DNA from: Nitrosopumilales archaeon
GTDB lineage: Archaea; Thermoproteota; Nitrososphaeria; Nitrososphaerales; Nitrosopumilaceae
DNA length: 6,305 bases
Assembly (NCBI GenBank): GCA_016838795.1
Contig: JAEHKQ010000016.1
Coordinates: forward strand, 1-6,305
Direction of reading: 5' to 3'
This document shows, one piece after another, positions 5,163-6,305 of the stretch. The notes below the pieces were generated by a model. It worked only from the letters and a program-made list of their open reading frames with translations. It was not told the DNA's origin and ran no database searches. Positions within the stretch are counted from its first letter, which is position 1. Each line of letters begins with the position of its first letter. A program made the position numbers and the translations under genes.

Positions 5163-6008
5163 TTACAACCATTTTTTTTGATTAAGATCTCTTTCCATTT
5201 TGAAAAGGAATTGTTGAGCATAACCAGCATATGGACCAAAATGATTCACAATTTTTTCATGTATCTCGTTGTATTTTTTTTCTGTCAACGATTTTCCATC
5301 AAACTGAAATTTTTCAGCATAATACTTTTTTAAAATTCTTAACACCCATCGATCAATTGGAAATGCATCTAGCTTATCAAGTGAAAATAGCATTATACAA
5401 TCAGCAACCTTATTTCCAATTCCAAAAATTTCTAAAAGAGCATCTTTTGCATTTTTATAGTTGGTTTTTTTCAATAAATTAAAATCAATCTGTCTCTTTG
5501 TAACTGCGAGGGATGCTTCTTTTACAGCCTTAGCCCTATAACCTATACCACAATTTAGAAGATCATTTTTTGTTGCTTTTGCAAGTTTATTCGGTTCAGG
5601 AAATAAGTAAAATTCTTTTTTCCCAAAGACAATTCTTTTTCCAAATTTTCTACATAATAGTTGTAAATTCATTTTTATTTTTTGAATACTTGAATTGGAT
5701 GATATGATAAAAGAAATATAACATTGGAAAGGATCTTGACGTAATAATCTAAGACCAGGAAATAACATTACCGCTTTTCTGACTACTAAATATTTTGAAA
5801 CACTCTGAATGATTTTTTCAAATTCATCTTGCTCCCTAAAAAAATCCAAAGTTCTTTGAGAAAATGAGTTAATTTCAAAAGGATTTTCTTTTATGGCTAA
5901 AATATCTGTGCCGTTTATTCCATACCAAGTGTTTCCATCTTTTTTCCATAGAAAAACTTGACCACTGTTTATGCTATAATCAACATTAATCGAAAATTGT
6001 TTTAGCAT
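5163..6008 (-). CDS. ogg1: Ogg1-type 8-oxoguanine DNA glycosylase / AP lyase
   Basis: This 281-residue enzyme should excise 8-oxoguanine paired with cytosine and nick the abasic site, starting base-excision repair. The N-terminal OGG domain has SGQVFLW at 15-21, where Gly16 matches the human OGG1 Gly42 that senses 8-oxoG. LLRQDPFQCYISFIISSN (88-105) places Asn105 at human Asn149, and GIGYRAK (154-160) gives Tyr157-Arg158, matching the pair that contacts the orphan cytosine. The helix-hairpin-helix at about 191-215 (LLEIFGIGNKVADCIML) holds the catalytic Lys200; FPIDRW supplies Asp219. GPYAGYAQQFLF (258-269) is another OGG1 hallmark. All core catalytic residues are present, so it should be active. 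It is closer in layout to eukaryotic OGG1 than to archaeal Ogg2 or AGOG. It begins 1 bp after the upstream nuclease gene's stop, implying one transcript. Confidence 0.93.
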   Translation of the reverse strand: MLKQFSINVDYSINSGQVFLWKKDGNTWYGINGTDILAIKENPFEINSFSQRTLDFFREQDEFEKIIQSVSKYLVVRKAVMLFPGLRLLRQDPFQCYISFIISSNSSIQKIKMNLQLLCRKFGKRIVFGKKEFYLFPEPNKLAKATKNDLLNCGIGYRAKAVKEASLAVTKRQIDFNLLKKTNYKNAKDALLEIFGIGNKVADCIMLFSLDKLDAFPIDRWVLRILKKYYAEKFQFDGKSLTEKKYNEIHEKIVNHFGPYAGYAQQFLFKMERDLNQKKWL

Positions 6009-6009
6009 G

Positions 6010-6305
6010 TCAAACTTCTACGACTTCATTTGCTTGGGGCGAATGAGCCTCAAGATCAAATTTTTCGGTGATTTCCTCAGCAAATTTTACACATGATTCA
6101 TTGTCCCCATGTACAGTCAAAACTTTTGGGTTACCTTTGATATTTTTGATTAAATCAAAAAGATCATTTCTGTCTCCATGACCTGAAAACTCAAATTGTT
6201 TTACTTCAGCTGAAACCTTCATATCATGACCTCTTGTTGAAACTTTTCCGGTTTCTTGTAATTTTTTACCAGGAGTTTCATCCCCTTGGTATGAAACTAA
6301 CGCAA
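6010..6305 (-). CDS. Beta-CASP metallo-beta-lactamase-fold RNase (aCPSF2-like), C-terminal part
   Basis: The open frame runs from the right edge to a TGA at 6012-6010 without a stop, so the gene starts outside the window and only about the last 97 residues are seen. The Met codon at 6222 is internal, because the preceding codons read LVSYQGDETPGKKLQETGKV, a match to the end of the beta-CASP domain. Then follow FEFSGHGDR, the late metal-binding His/Asp motif of the metallo-beta-lactamase fold, and KVLTVHGD, carrying the beta-CASP motif C His. The short ending NEVVEV after this suggests the aCPSF2 type rather than KH-containing aCPSF1 or RNase J, but the N-terminus is needed to decide. Such enzymes cleave or trim RNA in archaeal 3'-end formation and turnover, using two zinc ions. 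It is probably co-transcribed with ogg1. Confidence 0.9.
   Translation of the reverse strand, partial: ALVSYQGDETPGKKLQETGKVSTRGHDMKVSAEVKQFEFSGHGDRNDLFDLIKNIKGNPKVLTVHGDNESCVKFAEEITEKFDLEAHSPQANEVVEV

Noticed and set aside
5112..5482. Two overlapping plus-strand open frames (5112-5333 and 5231-5482).
   Set aside because: They lie opposite tRNA-Arg and the conserved C-terminal half of Ogg1; their Phe-rich content is what antisense of AT-rich coding sequence gives.
6010..6222. A stand-alone 70-residue protein starting at the Met codon at 6222.
   Set aside because: The frame is open to the window edge and the upstream codons match the beta-CASP domain, so this Met is internal.
1..6305. CRISPR arrays, insertion sequences, integrase or attachment sites, including at the tRNA-Arg 3' end.
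   Set aside because: No repeat-spacer pattern, transposase motif, terminal inverted repeats or duplicated tRNA 3' end was seen.

Overview
The window looks like chromosome from a low-GC, mesophilic archaeon. The best fit is an ammonia-oxidising Nitrososphaerota (Thaumarchaeota) of the Nitrosopumilus type, but this is inference: no marker that identifies the group is present. The archaeal signs are a group II (thermosome-type) chaperonin gene, a beta-CASP nuclease of the archaeal CPSF kind, a eukaryote-like Ogg1, a tRNA without an encoded CCA, AT-rich TATA-like promoters with few Shine-Dalgarno sites, and T-tract terminators.

Left part (1-2914), urease locus. At the left edge, on the minus strand, are the first 17 codons of ureA (urease gamma subunit), so the structural genes run leftward out of the window. 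A 98-bp AT-rich divergent spacer separates it from a rightward accessory operon, ureE-ureF-ureG-ureD, with gaps of 5 bp or less and one 23-bp overlap. These four proteins deliver nickel and assemble the urease active site. In an ammonia oxidiser the pathway would turn urea into ammonia for energy and nitrogen, plus CO2.

Middle part (2915-4698). After a T-rich spacer comes a chaperonin subunit on the same strand as the urease accessory genes. It is full length but unusual. Two of the three aspartates used for ATP hydrolysis in chaperonins are replaced (His59, Asn388), while the third (Asp90), the phosphate loop, the GGG motif and the sensor lysine remain. It also has a C-terminal extension with eight histidines, including three HxH motifs. 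Beside a nickel-enzyme assembly operon this suggests a specialised chaperonin subunit, possibly a nickel-binding assembly or storage factor. This is the main finding of the window and is a hypothesis.

Right part (4699-6305), all on the minus strand: a small single-span membrane protein of unknown function, tRNA-Arg(UCU) with one acceptor-stem C-A mismatch, an Ogg1-type 8-oxoguanine DNA glycosylase/AP lyase, and the C-terminal end of a beta-CASP metallo-beta-lactamase RNase. The last two are 1 bp apart and probably co-transcribed.

No CRISPR array, insertion sequence or phage gene was seen, and there is no gene-free stretch longer than about 100 bp.
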